A DNA stretch of 64,000 bases from an uncultured Paracoccaceae bacterium (GTDB lineage: Bacteria > Pseudomonadota > Alphaproteobacteria > Rhodobacterales > Rhodobacteraceae). The position numbers and the translations under genes were made by a program. Below are positions 18,765 through 28,534 of this stretch, piece after piece; the first letter of the stretch is position 1; each line of letters begins with the position of its first letter. The notes under the pieces were generated by a model that was given only the letters and a program-made list of their open reading frames with translations, was not told the DNA's origin and did not search any database. Where the stretch lies: NCBI GenBank assembly GCA_947502145.1, contig CANMYO010000001.1, forward strand, positions 992,001 to 1,056,000, read 5' to 3'.

Positions 18765-20798
18765 TCAGTTAATCTTCACCATGGCGGCCATCGCCTTGAT
18801 CAGGGAATTGGCGTTGAGGGTAATCTTGACACCATTGACCTTGATGTTGCCGGCCTGATCCAGCGTCACGACGCTCTGACCGCATTTCAGTGTGATTTTC
18901 TTGCCAACATCCAGCGTGAAACTGTCCGCAACCTCAATGTTGTAGTTCTTGCCAACATTGGCGTTCTTGTTTTTGCCAACAACAACAGAGTCATCTATGC
19001 CGATGTCTTCTGACCGGTTTTTTTCCACGGTGAGCTGCAGGTTGCCGCTCCCTCTGGGGGCTGCGCCATTGTCACCCAAACCATAGCCTTCGCCGCCAAT
19101 ACCCTGATCGTTGTCAGACGCGCCGCCAGGAGTATGGCGCCCTTTTTGGCCGGGACCGACGAAAATTTCCCAATCGCCGCCGATCACATTGGATTCGTTG
19201 TTTTCAGTCTCTGAGGCACGGTTATTACCGACGCTTTCGACCTTGTTGACGTTGACCCGCTCGGTCATGTTGTTTTCGATCTTCGTGTTCATGTCCTTTT
19301 GGCCATGCACGAAGATCTCTTCCTTGTCCTTCTTGTCCTCGAACCGCAGCTCGTTAAAGCCTTCGCCCTGATGGGTGTCGGTCCGGAAAGTGCTGACGGT
19401 TTTGTTTTCCGGCAATTTGTAGGGCACGTCATTTTTGCCATTATAGACACAGCCGGTGACAAGTGGCTTGTCTGGATCGCCTTCGAGGAATTCGACCAGA
19501 ACTTCCATGCCAATACGCGGGATCACCATGCCGCCCCAGCCATTGCCCGCCCAGTTCTGGCTGACCCGGCACCACATCGAGAACGAGGCGTGCAGATCCC
19601 AGTGGAACTGCACTTTGACCCGACCGTATTCATCACAGTGAATTTCGCCCTCGCCGACAACCATCGCCGTTTGCGGACCATAGACCAACGCCTGCTTGGT
19701 CTTGCGCTCGGGCGCATAGGGTTCGTCCTTGGGTACAAAAGTATAGCTTGCGCGGAATGTCGTGTCCTCTGATTGACCACCGCTGACGTATTTTTCACTA
19801 CTGAATGTGTGTGTCGCGGACAGGCAAAGATAGATCTTGTCATTGACCTGGTCCGGGGCCTGACCGGTAAGTTTGACCTTCATCCCGGCGCCAAGTGTTG
19901 CACAATCACCTTCACCATAGTGGCGGTGATCCTGACCCCGCTCCTGCGTGACGCGGCGTGCCACGACGGGCTTGCCTTCGCTTTCGGTCAAATAGTCACC
20001 GGGAAAGTCGTAGGCTTCGGTGGTGCCTTCTTCATATTTGGCTTTTCCAACCCGATCGACTTCCATCATGGCTGTCGGCTGTTTGAAATTGAAATCCTTC
20101 AACCGGACAGCGCCTGTAGTCATGTTCCGGGCTTTTTGCCAAAGCCAGAAGTGCTCCTTGTCGGCGTCGTGACCAGCTTGCACCTCAAGGAAATCCCGCG
20201 ATTCACCGGACACCATCGGATACCCATCAATGTTGTCGGTGATCACCAACGTATGTGATCCTTCTTCGTGCTTGAAGTAGAAGGACAGGCCGAACCGTTC
20301 CATCATGCGGCGCGCAAAATCCAGATCGCTTTCGCGATATTGAACTGTGTATTCCAAATTCGGATAGGTCTCATTCAGCTTCATCTCAAAAGCTGGTTGT
20401 CCAAGACCCGAATAGGGTTCGAACAGTTCGCTCAGGATGGTATTGACGTCTTTCTCGTGAAAGATTCTCTGATTGCGGCGCTGTCCCAGGAGATAGAACC
20501 AAGGGCGCATCGTCAGGCGCATAACCGCAATGTCGCCCCGGTTCGCCACCCAACGGCCGTTCGTGATGATACCGTCAAAATGGCGCACGCCAAATTCAAG
20601 ATCTTCCATGACCACTGTTGCATGGGTGCCCAAAAGGGAATCCAGATCGATCTGCAGGTCGTCTGTCTGCGCCTCGACCGAGTATTCAAACAGGTCGTCA
20701 ACAAAGTCAGTTCCGTCAAATTGACGGAGCTGAAGTGCGTCCGGTCCAAGCGTCGTAAGCAGCTTGGTATTTCGTTTCGCTTGTGAATTTGCCGCCAT
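18765..20798 (-). CDS. vgrG: T6SS spike protein VgrG (copy 1)
   Basis: VgrG/TssI of 677 residues, the trimeric spike at the tip of the Hcp tube. The N-terminal gp27-like part includes FEYSVEAQ, GTHATVVMED, YTVQYRESDLDFARRMMERF and the following FYFKHEEGSHTLVI. The gp5-like OB part has DEYGRVKVQFHWD, SMWCRVSQNWAGNGWGGM and VIPRIGMEVLVEFLEGDPD. A Val/Asn/Lys-rich C-terminal needle ends in repeats such as KNYNIEVADSF and INVNGVKITLNAN-like strands. A TTG start at 20822 is possible; the ATG at 20798, with an AGGACC sequence upstream, is preferred. It sits after the DUF2169 and PAAR-like genes and before the ankyrin/lipase pair it probably delivers. Confidence 0.95.
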   Translation of the reverse strand: MAANSQAKRNTKLLTTLGPDALQLRQFDGTDFVDDLFEYSVEAQTDDLQIDLDSLLGTHATVVMEDLEFGVRHFDGIITNGRWVANRGDIAVMRLTMRPWFYLLGQRRNQRIFHEKDVNTILSELFEPYSGLGQPAFEMKLNETYPNLEYTVQYRESDLDFARRMMERFGLSFYFKHEEGSHTLVITDNIDGYPMVSGESRDFLEVQAGHDADKEHFWLWQKARNMTTGAVRLKDFNFKQPTAMMEVDRVGKAKYEEGTTEAYDFPGDYLTESEGKPVVARRVTQERGQDHRHYGEGDCATLGAGMKVKLTGQAPDQVNDKIYLCLSATHTFSSEKYVSGGQSEDTTFRASYTFVPKDEPYAPERKTKQALVYGPQTAMVVGEGEIHCDEYGRVKVQFHWDLHASFSMWCRVSQNWAGNGWGGMVIPRIGMEVLVEFLEGDPDKPLVTGCVYNGKNDVPYKLPENKTVSTFRTDTHQGEGFNELRFEDKKDKEEIFVHGQKDMNTKIENNMTERVNVNKVESVGNNRASETENNESNVIGGDWEIFVGPGQKGRHTPGGASDNDQGIGGEGYGLGDNGAAPRGSGNLQLTVEKNRSEDIGIDDSVVVGKNKNANVGKNYNIEVADSFTLDVGKKITLKCGQSVVTLDQAGNIKVNGVKITLNANSLIKAMAAMVKIN

Positions 20799-20855
20799 GG
20801 TCTTGGTCCTGCAATCGTTCAAAAAGGGGGGTGGCCGAGCTCTGAAATTCGCGGA

Positions 20856-21269
20856 TCAGAGCTTGGGGACTTCAAAATAAAGGAGCTTTCCAATTGTGTT
20901 GCCGGGCCCCTCGGGTCCCGCGCAGTTCATTTCATAAAAGTTATCGTTGTGTATCAATTCGCGCCCCGCCACCAGAACGGTGGGATGGTTTGCTATCGGA
21001 CGACACCACCCGCGGTTCACATTTGATTTGACGCCACCAACTGTGCCCGGCTCATCGCCGACAACCTTGTCTGTCCGAGAGGCCATCGTGAATGCCTCTT
21101 TATCGGTGAATTTTACAGACGGGACGGTCATTTTTGCCCAGTCCAACCGCGACATGATCATATAGGGAATCGGAACAACCGCATTCCCAACGGGTGTTTT
21201 GCAAACGTCCGGCGCCATGCACACGATGGTCGCGTTTGGTCCTTGTTTGCGGGCGACTGTCATATCCAT
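20856..21269 (-). CDS. PAAR-like (DUF4150) tip protein
   Basis: A 137-residue DUF4150/PAAR-like protein expected to cap the VgrG needle. Family features: APDVCKTPVGNAVVPIPYM near the N terminus, the Thr/Gly-rich GDEPGTVGGVKSNVNRG, and the late GRELIHNDNFYEMNCAG. It has no C-terminal toxin extension, unlike the homologue at 42661, so it is a plain cone. It follows the DUF2169 gene by 4 bp and precedes vgrG. A second in-frame ATG two codons downstream (21263) is an alternative start. Confidence 0.88.
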   Translation of the reverse strand: MDMTVARKQGPNATIVCMAPDVCKTPVGNAVVPIPYMIMSRLDWAKMTVPSVKFTDKEAFTMASRTDKVVGDEPGTVGGVKSNVNRGWCRPIANHPTVLVAGRELIHNDNFYEMNCAGPEGPGNTIGKLLYFEVPKL

Positions 21270-21273
21270 CTGG

Positions 21274-22308
21274 CTATCCGATCTTTACGCTTTGCAACTG
21301 GCCTTTGGTGAACCGGTGTGGGCCGGTTACAACGGTGCGCCACAGGCAAGTGACGCGATGCGTGGATGCATCGGCGTCAGCAATATCAATATGCACTGTA
21401 TCAAGTTTCATCGTATGGTTCTTGGACACATCATCACCCGTCGCGGCCAGCATCAGTTTCACCCCGGGCAAGGTCAGGCTTTTGCGCCCTCCGCCTTCGG
21501 TCATGCCGTCCAGATGAATCGTTTCTGTTCCATCCAGCATAGGGTCAATTTGTAGCGGATGGGGCGCTGCGTTCCAAAAACGAAGATCATAATCTTCTGG
21601 CATTTTGGGGTGCCGCGTCTGTTCCCATTCCGAATCAAACGTGCCGGCATAGGCCCGTCTCGGCAGCCAGGCCTTCGCAATTGGCCCGAATCCATGCACC
21701 ATCATTTCGGCGGTTGGGTCAGTATTCATGAATTCCCCGACAGAGCCGATCTGCGGTGCTGCAAAGTTGGCTTTGCCCTCAAGACTTCTGGCCGTAGCAC
21801 GGCCGATCCCGGCCGGGTTCAGTTGATAGACTTCGGGGTTTTTCAGGTCAGGGTCGCCCTGCTCTGCGCCGCCGTAGGCAAGCGCGTAGGTTAGCGGCAC
21901 CTGCGCGATGGCTTCTGGCGGTGACAGGCTCCAACCGGTCAGGCCGCGGGTCCAAAGTGCGGGTCCCCGCACCCGGCATTCATAGTGCAATTTCTCTGGA
22001 ATAGACACTGAAACAGCCCATTCTGGCGCGAGCTTGCCTTTTGGCGCATGGGCGATAGCATTGATGGTCAGGTCGGTGGCAACTTTGCCTGGGGCGATCT
22101 CCTGTTCGGTGACCAGCGGTGTATTTGCAACGTCGCCTTCAAACACATCGCCCATGATCAGTTCAGGGGCTGGCTTAACCGTTTTAAGCGTCCCATCCTC
22201 GCGAATCTCAAATAGCGCCTTGGCCACGACGATGCCAATTTCGGTATCGTCCGTGTGCCAGTGCTTGAAAAACAATGACCCAAGCGGCAGCAATGAGGAA
22301 AGATGCAT
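21274..22308 (-). CDS. DUF2169 family T6SS accessory protein
   Basis: A 344-residue DUF2169 protein. This family is regularly encoded beside PAAR-like and VgrG genes and is thought to help load or assemble effector-tip complexes. Supporting blocks are VVAKALFEI at the N terminus, the YGG motif in PLTYALAYGG, NPAGIGRATARSLEGK, and the ending VTCLWRTVVTGPHRF. There is no signal peptide. It is the first gene of the minus-strand operon DUF2169-PAAR-VgrG-ankyrin-lipase. A second copy of the family lies at 41583. The function is from family knowledge, not proven here. Confidence 0.88.
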   Translation of the reverse strand: MHLSSLLPLGSLFFKHWHTDDTEIGIVVAKALFEIREDGTLKTVKPAPELIMGDVFEGDVANTPLVTEQEIAPGKVATDLTINAIAHAPKGKLAPEWAVSVSIPEKLHYECRVRGPALWTRGLTGWSLSPPEAIAQVPLTYALAYGGAEQGDPDLKNPEVYQLNPAGIGRATARSLEGKANFAAPQIGSVGEFMNTDPTAEMMVHGFGPIAKAWLPRRAYAGTFDSEWEQTRHPKMPEDYDLRFWNAAPHPLQIDPMLDGTETIHLDGMTEGGGRKSLTLPGVKLMLAATGDDVSKNHTMKLDTVHIDIADADASTHRVTCLWRTVVTGPHRFTKGQLQSVKIG

Positions 22309-22519
22309 ATGTTTCTTTCAGTCTATCCAATGTCCCAATGCGGCTAGACTGACGTTGGGACAGGTTCGTGTCCAGTATATTGGCACAGGAATCCGGGCGC
22401 GTAAGGTCCGGAATTCCCCCATTCTGCGGATAGTTAGCCATTTGCTGGCCCGCCGGACAGAACATTCCCATGACTAGAACCCCGATGAAGCGCGTTGAAC
22501 CGACCAAACCGGCGTTGCA
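22309..22519. other. Intergenic region upstream of the DUF2169 operon
   Basis: Together with the remnant this makes a gap of 513 bp between the DUF2169 start (22308) and the tetR stop (22822). This part shows no convincing reading frame on either strand. It should hold the promoter of the minus-strand VgrG operon, but no strong -35/-10 pair was recognised. Confidence 0.4.
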
Positions 22520-22794
22520 TCAGCCAGAAACCATTACGCCAGTCGCCTCATAGTCAAGGCGCGCGATTGGCGCCGGGCGCAGGGTTTCTGCAGTAAAGTT
22601 CTTGGGGTTTATCCGCAGAGCAGCGAGCCCCCGCGCATCCACTGTCAACGCGCTCCGGTATTTGGGTCAAAGCCGTCCGGGGGAATCAGCGAAACAGATT
22701 TCACAAAATTCTGGTCCTGCACGGCATGCAACATCCGCTTGAAGCACAGGTCAGCGGGAAGCGAGTCCAACCCATTCGGGTTGAACAGCCCTTG
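22520..22794 (-). pseudogene. Frameshifted, 5'-truncated remnant of an unidentified gene
   Basis: Two short open stretches read like the C-terminal end of one protein. The first (22794 to 22645) includes NPNGLDSLPADLCFKRML and SVSLIPPDGFDPN. The second, in another frame (22666 to 22520), includes VDARGLAALRINPKNF and PIARLDYEATGV before its stop. They overlap at 22645-22666, so a single frameshift would join them into roughly 90 residues. Third-codon positions are GC-rich, as in real genes nearby. No start codon or upstream continuation exists, because a stop at 22795-22797 precedes it and tetR begins to overlap soon after. I do not recognise the family. Confidence 0.5.
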
Positions 22795-22821
22795 TCATTC
22801 TTGGCAAAAACAGACTCTGAT

Positions 22822-23388
22822 TCAGCTAAACCGCGCGCGTGCAAGCGCGGTCGCGGCGTCGAACAACGCAGGGTCCCGGGCGGTGTGGGCGATCAGTTGA
22901 GCACCTTCCAATAACGCCAAGAGAGCTGCGCGCTCGGCGGCGGGATCAGTTGCATCCGGCACCGAACCATCGGCCAGACCACAAGCAAAGGTATCTTCAA
23001 CCCAGGCAGCCAAAACGTCGCGAAACGTCGCGATTTCCTGCATTGTATCGTCTGACAGGCTCTCGCGACTGGCGGCAAACGCGACGCACAGGCACAGGCT
23101 GTCACCGCCATTCAATGCATCGCGATAGCGATCAATCAGCGCAAGCAATCGCGCCTTTGCGTCGGGGTGCTTCCGGACAATCGCCGCGAGCAATTCCTCG
23201 AAGGTGGCCCGGTAGCGGGCCATCAACGCAAAGGACAATTTCGCCTTTGTCGGGAAATGGTAATGGATGCTTGCCTTTCTTATGCCGACGTCGCTGGCCA
23301 GATCAGCGAAACTAAAGGCATCAAAACCGCGATTTCGAACAACGCGTTCGGCAGATTCCAGAAGGGCCGCTTTGGTATCAGAGGACAT
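22822..23388 (-). CDS. TetR family transcriptional regulator
   Basis: A 188-residue TetR-type repressor. The N-terminal helix-turn-helix is clear (FSFADLASDVGIRKASIHYH followed by FPTKAKL), and the rest is the helical ligand-binding domain. It overlaps the end of the upstream FAD-oxidoreductase gene by 11 bp, so the two form a transcription unit and the regulator may control it. A candidate operator lies at 24573-24594, upstream of the oxidoreductase start. The ligand is unknown. Confidence 0.88.
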   Translation of the reverse strand: MSSDTKAALLESAERVVRNRGFDAFSFADLASDVGIRKASIHYHFPTKAKLSFALMARYRATFEELLAAIVRKHPDAKARLLALIDRYRDALNGGDSLCLCVAFAASRESLSDDTMQEIATFRDVLAAWVEDTFACGLADGSVPDATDPAAERAALLALLEGAQLIAHTARDPALFDAATALARARFS

Positions 23389-24454
23389 TCAATGCACCTT
23401 CCCTTGGCATATCGAGCAATTGCATGGCATTCTCGGCGGCTTCCAACGCACCTTCAAGGTAGCCCCCGAATTGGGGCGCAACCTCTGTTCCGCCCAAGAC
23501 CAGGCGCCCATCCCAAAGATTGGCCAGCGCCGTTGGCAGCGCATAGCTTGGATGCGCATATACCGGCGCAAGATCGGCCGTGGTTGCAGTGTGCGGATCG
23601 GCGGCCCAATCCTTGATGAAAAGCGCGCTAGGCTGCCCCGCGTTGTGCCCGAACAGGCGGATCAGTTGCGCCGTGATCTGTCTGCGCAACTGGTCAGTGT
23701 TTCGCCGCGCTTGCGGCGGCACGCCGATAAATCCAAATAGGGCAAATGATCCGCCAGTGGCGGGTGATGCATCGTGGACTTCGACCATTGGGCCAAATCG
23801 GCTCATCGCGTCACCGGAAAGGCCCGCTTCGCGCCAGAAGGGCCGGTCATAGACGGCCATCGCCTTGGCCTGCCCCGCCATCCAGGTGGGGATCGAATCC
23901 AATGCAGCCTTTGCCGCGTCGGGAAGCGCTGGCTGAAATTCGATCTGGCCGACTATGCGTGGCGGGACCGCAAGGACGATCTGTCGCGCAGTGATTTCGC
24001 GGCCATCTTCCAGGGTCGCTGTCACACCAGTTTCTGTCCGCGCGATGCTGTTCACCACATGGCCCAGATGCAAAGAATCTTTTGGCAGCTGCGCCGCAAG
24101 AGCGTTCACCAAAGCGGTAAATCCGCCTTCCAGCCGATAGGATCCTTCCATCGAGGCAAAGCCGCGACCGCGTTGTATTTGCCCCTGTTCATCCTCAAAG
24201 GTCAGAATTCCATCTGAGTGTTGTTCAAATTGGCGCAATGCGAACCTGGCAATCAATGACTGCATGCGCGGTTGTCCCGACCAGAACCAGGCAGGACCCA
24301 TATCATAGTGCTGTGCACCATGGACGTTTGTCATGATCCTGCCACCAAGGCGCGGCCGCGCATCGACAAGATCAAAGTCATGCCCCGCGCTTTGCAGCAT
24401 GTCCGCAAGGGCCAGACCTGCAAGTCCCCCGCCGATGATCAAGGTATCAGTCAT
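23378..24454 (-). CDS. FAD-dependent amine oxidase-like oxidoreductase
   Basis: A 358-residue flavoprotein of the monoamine oxidase/NAD(P)-binding Rossmann superfamily. The dinucleotide fold is at the N terminus (IIGGGLAGLALADML, then DARPRLGGRI), with a second FAD contact near the C terminus (DGRLVLGGTEVAPQFGGYLE). It is shorter than typical monoamine oxidases (about 450 residues) but keeps the core. There is no signal peptide. It is co-transcribed with the TetR gene that overlaps its 3' end. The substrate cannot be deduced; amine or related oxidation is a family-level guess. Confidence 0.82.
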   Translation of the reverse strand: MTDTLIIGGGLAGLALADMLQSAGHDFDLVDARPRLGGRIMTNVHGAQHYDMGPAWFWSGQPRMQSLIARFALRQFEQHSDGILTFEDEQGQIQRGRGFASMEGSYRLEGGFTALVNALAAQLPKDSLHLGHVVNSIARTETGVTATLEDGREITARQIVLAVPPRIVGQIEFQPALPDAAKAALDSIPTWMAGQAKAMAVYDRPFWREAGLSGDAMSRFGPMVEVHDASPATGGSFALFGFIGVPPQARRNTDQLRRQITAQLIRLFGHNAGQPSALFIKDWAADPHTATTADLAPVYAHPSYALPTALANLWDGRLVLGGTEVAPQFGGYLEGALEAAENAMQLLDMPREGALNVL

Positions 24455-24851
24455 TAGATTTCGCCCTAAATGTGCAGCACCCGTATGCCGCTGCCATGGT
24501 CGCGCTGCTGCGCATTGTGAGGTTCATCGCGCAATCCGTCCCTGCTGGGAGCCAGTGACCGGCTCAAGTTTAATCTACCTACTACTTGATAGATAATTTG
24601 CAAGTGGGGCAACCGCCGGCACGGTCCACCTGCTACAAAGATCAAGTCCGCCGCAGGCAACCCACACCAACAGGCACAACGGCAAGGCTGGATCTGTGAA
24701 TTTGCGTCGGTGATTTCGACCTGAAGTTGGCTCTTTGCCCTTGTTATGTCCACTCACAAGAATTCACAGCGCCACCGCGCAAAGCATATTGTGCTCCTCG
24801 TGAAATGGGTAGAAGTGTGGGCCAAGATTCCGAGTAGCTAAGGATTGCGAC
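24455..24851. other. Divergent intergenic region, 397 bp
   Basis: Lies between the FAD-oxidoreductase (minus) and the DUF983 gene (plus). It contains the candidate TetR operator and the ribosome binding site AAGGA just before 24852. No other coding or RNA feature was recognised. Confidence 0.5.
24573..24594. promoter_or_regulatory. Candidate TetR operator
   Basis: Imperfect inverted repeat with outer arms ATCTA and TAGAT around a TAC-rich centre (CTACCTACTACTTGATAG), located about 120 bp upstream of the FAD-oxidoreductase start. Short A/T and TAC-rich dyads of this type are common targets of TetR regulators. No experiment or alignment supports it here. Confidence 0.3.
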
Positions 24852-25229
24852 ATGTGCGCCGACGTAAGCGAATTTGAAGAACGGGACGCTAAAAAGTCGA
24901 TGGGTCGCGGCTTTATGCTGCGGTGCCCAAACTGTGGCGAGGGGGCATTGCTGCGCAGCTACCTGAAAGTGAATCCCAACTGTGCGGTCTGCGATCAGGA
25001 TCTAAGCCGTGCGCGAGCGGATGACGGCCCTGCCTATTTCACCATTCTGGTGGTAGGCCACATTGCCGGCTTTATGCTGCATATCATGTGGTCGGCGTTT
25101 GAACCGTCACCACTTGTGCTCGCCTCAAGCGTTTCGGTTGTTTCAATTGCCCTATCGCTGCTGTTGTTACCGCGTTTCAAAGGCGCGCTTGTCGGCTTTC
25201 AATGGGCCAAGCGGATGCACGGCCTTTAA
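24852..25229 (+). CDS. DUF983 family membrane protein with zinc-ribbon motif
   Basis: A 125-residue DUF983 protein of unknown function. It begins with a cytoplasmic zinc-ribbon-like segment (RCPNCGEG ... NPNCAVCDQDL, two CxxC pairs) and continues with two hydrophobic helices (FTILVVGHIAGFMLHIMW and SVSVVSIALSLLLLP). A good ribosome binding site (AAGGA) precedes the ATG. The family is widespread in alphaproteobacteria and is sometimes near cytochrome oxidase assembly genes; here it stands alone. The function remains unknown. Confidence 0.87.
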   Translation: MCADVSEFEERDAKKSMGRGFMLRCPNCGEGALLRSYLKVNPNCAVCDQDLSRARADDGPAYFTILVVGHIAGFMLHIMWSAFEPSPLVLASSVSVVSIALSLLLLPRFKGALVGFQWAKRMHGL

Positions 25230-25291
25230 GGCCAACTGCATGCGACCCCGCCAACACAGGATCGTGGCGGGGCGGTATCTTTCATTGTATT

Positions 25292-26404
25292 CTAGTATTC
25301 GACGACAGCGCGAATGGACTTGCCTTCGTGCATCAGGTCGAATCCGTGGTTGATTTCATCCAGCGAAAGCTTGTGAGTGATCATCGGGTCAATCTCGATC
25401 TTACCGTCCATGTACCAATCCACAATCTTTGGCACATCTGTCCGGCCAGACGCACCGCCAAACGCGGTGCCGCGCCAGCTGCGTCCGGTGACCAGCTGGA
25501 AGGGCCGGGTCGAGATTTCGGCCCCCGCCGGCGCCACGCCAATGATGATGCTTTCGCCCCACCCCTTGTGGGCACATTCAAGCGCCGTGCGCATCACCGT
25601 GACATTACCGGTCGCGTCAAATGTGTAATCCGCGCCACCCCCGGTCAGCTCAACCAAGTGGGCCACCAGATCGCCATCCACGTTGGACGGATTTACAAAG
25701 TCGGTCATGCCGAATTTCTTGGCCATCTCCGCTTTGCCGTCATTCAAATCAACGCCGACGATCTGGTCCGCGCCCGCGAGGCGCAGGCCTTGGATCACGT
25801 TCAGTCCAATGCCGCCGAGGCCAAAGACGACGCCCTTAGATCCAATTTCAACTTTGGCAGTGTTGATCACCGCGCCAATGCCTGTTGTTACGCCACAGCC
25901 GATATAGCAAATCTTGTCAAATGGGGCGTCCTTGCGCACTTTTGCCAGCGCAATCTCGGGGACGACCGTGTGATTGGCGAACGTGGAACAGCCCATGTAG
26001 TGATGGATCGGCGTGCCGTCCAACATCGAGAAACGGGTTGACCCGTCCGGCAACAATCCAGCCCCCTGCGTGCTGCGGATCTTCTGACAAAGGTTGGTTT
26101 TTGGGTTCAAGCAATACTCACACTCGCGACACTCGGGCGTGTAAAGCGGGATGACATGATCACCCACTTCAAGACTTGTGACCCCTTCGCCAACCTCGAT
26201 GACAACACCGGCACCTTCGTGGCCCAGAATTGCCGGAAAGATACCCTCCGGATCATCGCCAGACCGGGTAAATTCGTCTGTATGACACAGTCCGGTCGCC
26301 TTGATCTCGACAAGCACTTCGCCGGCCCGGGGGCCGTCAAGATTGACCTCCATAATCTCAAGGGGTTTGCCGGCTTCCAATGCAACGGCGGCGCGTGTTC
26401 TCAT
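25292..26404 (-). CDS. frmA: S-(hydroxymethyl)glutathione dehydrogenase (class III alcohol dehydrogenase)
   Basis: A 370-residue zinc-dependent class III alcohol dehydrogenase that oxidises S-hydroxymethylglutathione, formed from formaldehyde and glutathione, to S-formylglutathione with NAD. Catalytic-zinc region [25 protein letters not shown], the structural-zinc cluster [15 protein letters not shown] and the NAD fold [14 protein letters not shown] are all intact. The ATG at 26404 gives the family-standard [15 protein letters not shown]. It is monocistronic here, without the usual formylglutathione hydrolase next to it. It fits the C1 metabolism implied by mtkAB and mcl nearby. Confidence 0.94.
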   Translation of the reverse strand: MRTRAAVALEAGKPLEIMEVNLDGPRAGEVLVEIKATGLCHTDEFTRSGDDPEGIFPAILGHEGAGVVIEVGEGVTSLEVGDHVIPLYTPECRECEYCLNPKTNLCQKIRSTQGAGLLPDGSTRFSMLDGTPIHHYMGCSTFANHTVVPEIALAKVRKDAPFDKICYIGCGVTTGIGAVINTAKVEIGSKGVVFGLGGIGLNVIQGLRLAGADQIVGVDLNDGKAEMAKKFGMTDFVNPSNVDGDLVAHLVELTGGGADYTFDATGNVTVMRTALECAHKGWGESIIIGVAPAGAEISTRPFQLVTGRSWRGTAFGGASGRTDVPKIVDWYMDGKIEIDPMITHKLSLDEINHGFDLMHEGKSIRAVVEY

Positions 26405-26516
26405 GGGGTGGTCCTTTAACAATAATGCAAACGGCACGTTGACGATGCGTCACGGCGCCCACCTAGTTCTAAACCCGAGCCGATTGAAATTGCAAACCCA
26501 CGTGCGGTTGTGCTGA

Positions 26517-27707
26517 TCATGTCACGCGGCTTTTCCTATGGAACTCTGGGCAGTCCCAAGTGCGGTTATCCAGAACGTCGCCAAGGATTTCCACGGCGCG
26601 TGTGACATCTGTTTCGTCAATATAAAGCGGCGTGAATCCAAAGCGCATGACATCGGGCGCGCGGAAATCACCAATTACATCATGCGCGATCAGGGCCTGC
26701 ATCACAGCATATCCCTGTTCGAATTCAAAAGAGACCTGGCTGCCCCTGTTACGGCTGTCGCGCGGACTGGCCAGCGTCAGCGTCGGACAGCGTGCTTCGA
26801 CTTCTGCGATGAATTGATCGCACAGCCGGACTGATGCAGCGCGCACCGCGGACATGTCCACATCATCCCAGACCTTCATGGCCTCTTCCAACGCGGCCAT
26901 CTGGATGACTGGGGGCGTCCCCACACGCATCCGCTCGATGTCTTTTGCGGGCCGGTAGCTTTGTTCAAATGCGAAGGGCGCATCGTGACCCAGCCATCCG
27001 GACAACGCCGGCTCAACGCGACTGACTAGATCAGGGCGGATGTAGATGAAGGCCGGTGCGCCGGGCCCCCCGTTGAGGTATTTGTAGGTACACCCAACGG
27101 CAAATTCACAGCCGGATGCTGCGAGGTCGACCTGAACAGCGCCCGCGCTATGGGCAAGATCCCACAGCATGACGGCCCCGGCCCGGTGTGCCGCGTCTGT
27201 AATTTCGCCCATGTCGTGCATGCGACCGGTGCGATAGTCAACCTGCGTGATCATCGCCACAGCAACGTCATCCGATATTGCGCTCGCGACCTCTTCCGGG
27301 GCGACGACGCGCAGTTCATAACCCTGGTCAAGCTGGCGGATCAGCCCCTCTGCCATGTATAGATCTGACGGAAAGTTGCCGCTGTCTGACAGGATAACCT
27401 TGCGATCCGGTCGCATTTTCAGTGCTGCCGAAAGCGCCTGGAAAACCTTGACAGACAATGTGTCCCCGATTGTCACTGTGCCCGGGGTTGCGCCGATCAA
27501 ACGTCCGATCTGGTTCCCGATCCGCGCGGGCTGTGCCATCCAGCCGTCAACATTCCATCCCTTGATCAGGTGGTTTGCCCATTCATCGGTGACGACCTCT
27601 TCAACCCGGTCAGAGACACCAATTGGCAAAGGGCCAAGCGAATTTCCGTCGAGGTAGATCATCCCCTTTGGCAAATGAAACCGGTTTTTGATGGGAAGTT
27701 GCGTCAT
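26517..27707 (-). CDS. kynU: Kynureninase
   Basis: A 396-residue PLP-dependent hydrolase that splits kynurenine into anthranilate and alanine. Conserved features are [11 protein letters not shown] at the N terminus, [13 protein letters not shown], and the PLP lysine in [16 protein letters not shown]. The ATG at 27707 overlaps the kynA stop (ATGA); a TTG start at 27728 would lie inside kynA and is less likely. With kynA it covers two of the three steps from tryptophan to anthranilate; the formamidase gene (kynB) is not adjacent. Confidence 0.95.
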   Translation of the reverse strand: MTQLPIKNRFHLPKGMIYLDGNSLGPLPIGVSDRVEEVVTDEWANHLIKGWNVDGWMAQPARIGNQIGRLIGATPGTVTIGDTLSVKVFQALSAALKMRPDRKVILSDSGNFPSDLYMAEGLIRQLDQGYELRVVAPEEVASAISDDVAVAMITQVDYRTGRMHDMGEITDAAHRAGAVMLWDLAHSAGAVQVDLAASGCEFAVGCTYKYLNGGPGAPAFIYIRPDLVSRVEPALSGWLGHDAPFAFEQSYRPAKDIERMRVGTPPVIQMAALEEAMKVWDDVDMSAVRAASVRLCDQFIAEVEARCPTLTLASPRDSRNRGSQVSFEFEQGYAVMQALIAHDVIGDFRAPDVMRFGFTPLYIDETDVTRAVEILGDVLDNRTWDCPEFHRKSRVT

Positions 27708-28534
27708 AGGATGCCCCTGAGATTCCAAAGTTCCGGGAAAAGTTCGACCTCAAGCATACGGCGCAGATATTTCACACCGGATGTGCCGCCCGAACCACGC
27801 TTGAAGCCAATGATACGTTCAACCGTGGTGACATGATTAAAACGCCAGCGGCGAAAGTAGTCTTCCAGATCCACAAGCTTTTCAGCCAGTTCGTAAAGTT
27901 CCCAATGTTGATCGGGTTTTTCATAGACTGTAACCCACGCTGCCATCACATCGTCGTTGGCCTGATGCGGGGTGTCGAACTGATAGACGGTGGCGTCAAA
28001 CTGCGTTTCCATCGCGGAAGCCAAGAGGTCAAGAACGACATGATACAGGGATTTCTGGCCCAGTTCCTGCGTAAGCATCCGATGTAACTCGGGACGGTGT
28101 TCGTGCACCTTCAACATGGCGGGATTTCGGTTTCCCAGAATAAATTCGATCAGCCTGTATTGGTGCGACTGAAATCCGCTGGAAGAGCCAAGGTCCTTGC
28201 GAAATTCCGTGTATTCGCTCGGCGTCATCGTGCGCAGGACATCCCATGCGCTGTTCAGCTGTTCAAATATCCGCGCAACGCGCGTCAACATCTTGAAACT
28301 CGGCTGCAACGCGCCCCCTGCCAAGGCATGACGTGCAGTTGACAATTCATGCAGGCAAAGGCGCATCCAGAGCTCTGATGTTTGATGCTGAATGATGAAA
28401 AGCATTTCATCGTGGGCTTCGGACTGGCGGTTTTGTGCTCCCAGGATCGGGTCAAGCGACAGATAGTCGATATACGACATGTCCTTTTCAAAGGACATTT
28501 TTGCGCCATCACCTTCGGGATCGTATGCAGTCAT
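27704..28534 (-). CDS. kynA: Tryptophan 2,3-dioxygenase
   Basis: A 276-residue haem-dependent dioxygenase that converts L-tryptophan to N-formylkynurenine. Recognised from [33 protein letters not shown], the active-site region [16 protein letters not shown], and [20 protein letters not shown] with the C-terminal [10 protein letters not shown]. The length fits bacterial KynA. The start overlaps the end of the upstream GntR regulator by 4 bp, so the order gntR-kynA-kynU is one tightly coupled operon. Confidence 0.95.
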   Translation of the reverse strand: MTAYDPEGDGAKMSFEKDMSYIDYLSLDPILGAQNRQSEAHDEMLFIIQHQTSELWMRLCLHELSTARHALAGGALQPSFKMLTRVARIFEQLNSAWDVLRTMTPSEYTEFRKDLGSSSGFQSHQYRLIEFILGNRNPAMLKVHEHRPELHRMLTQELGQKSLYHVVLDLLASAMETQFDATVYQFDTPHQANDDVMAAWVTVYEKPDQHWELYELAEKLVDLEDYFRRWRFNHVTTVERIIGFKRGSGGTSGVKYLRRMLEVELFPELWNLRGIL

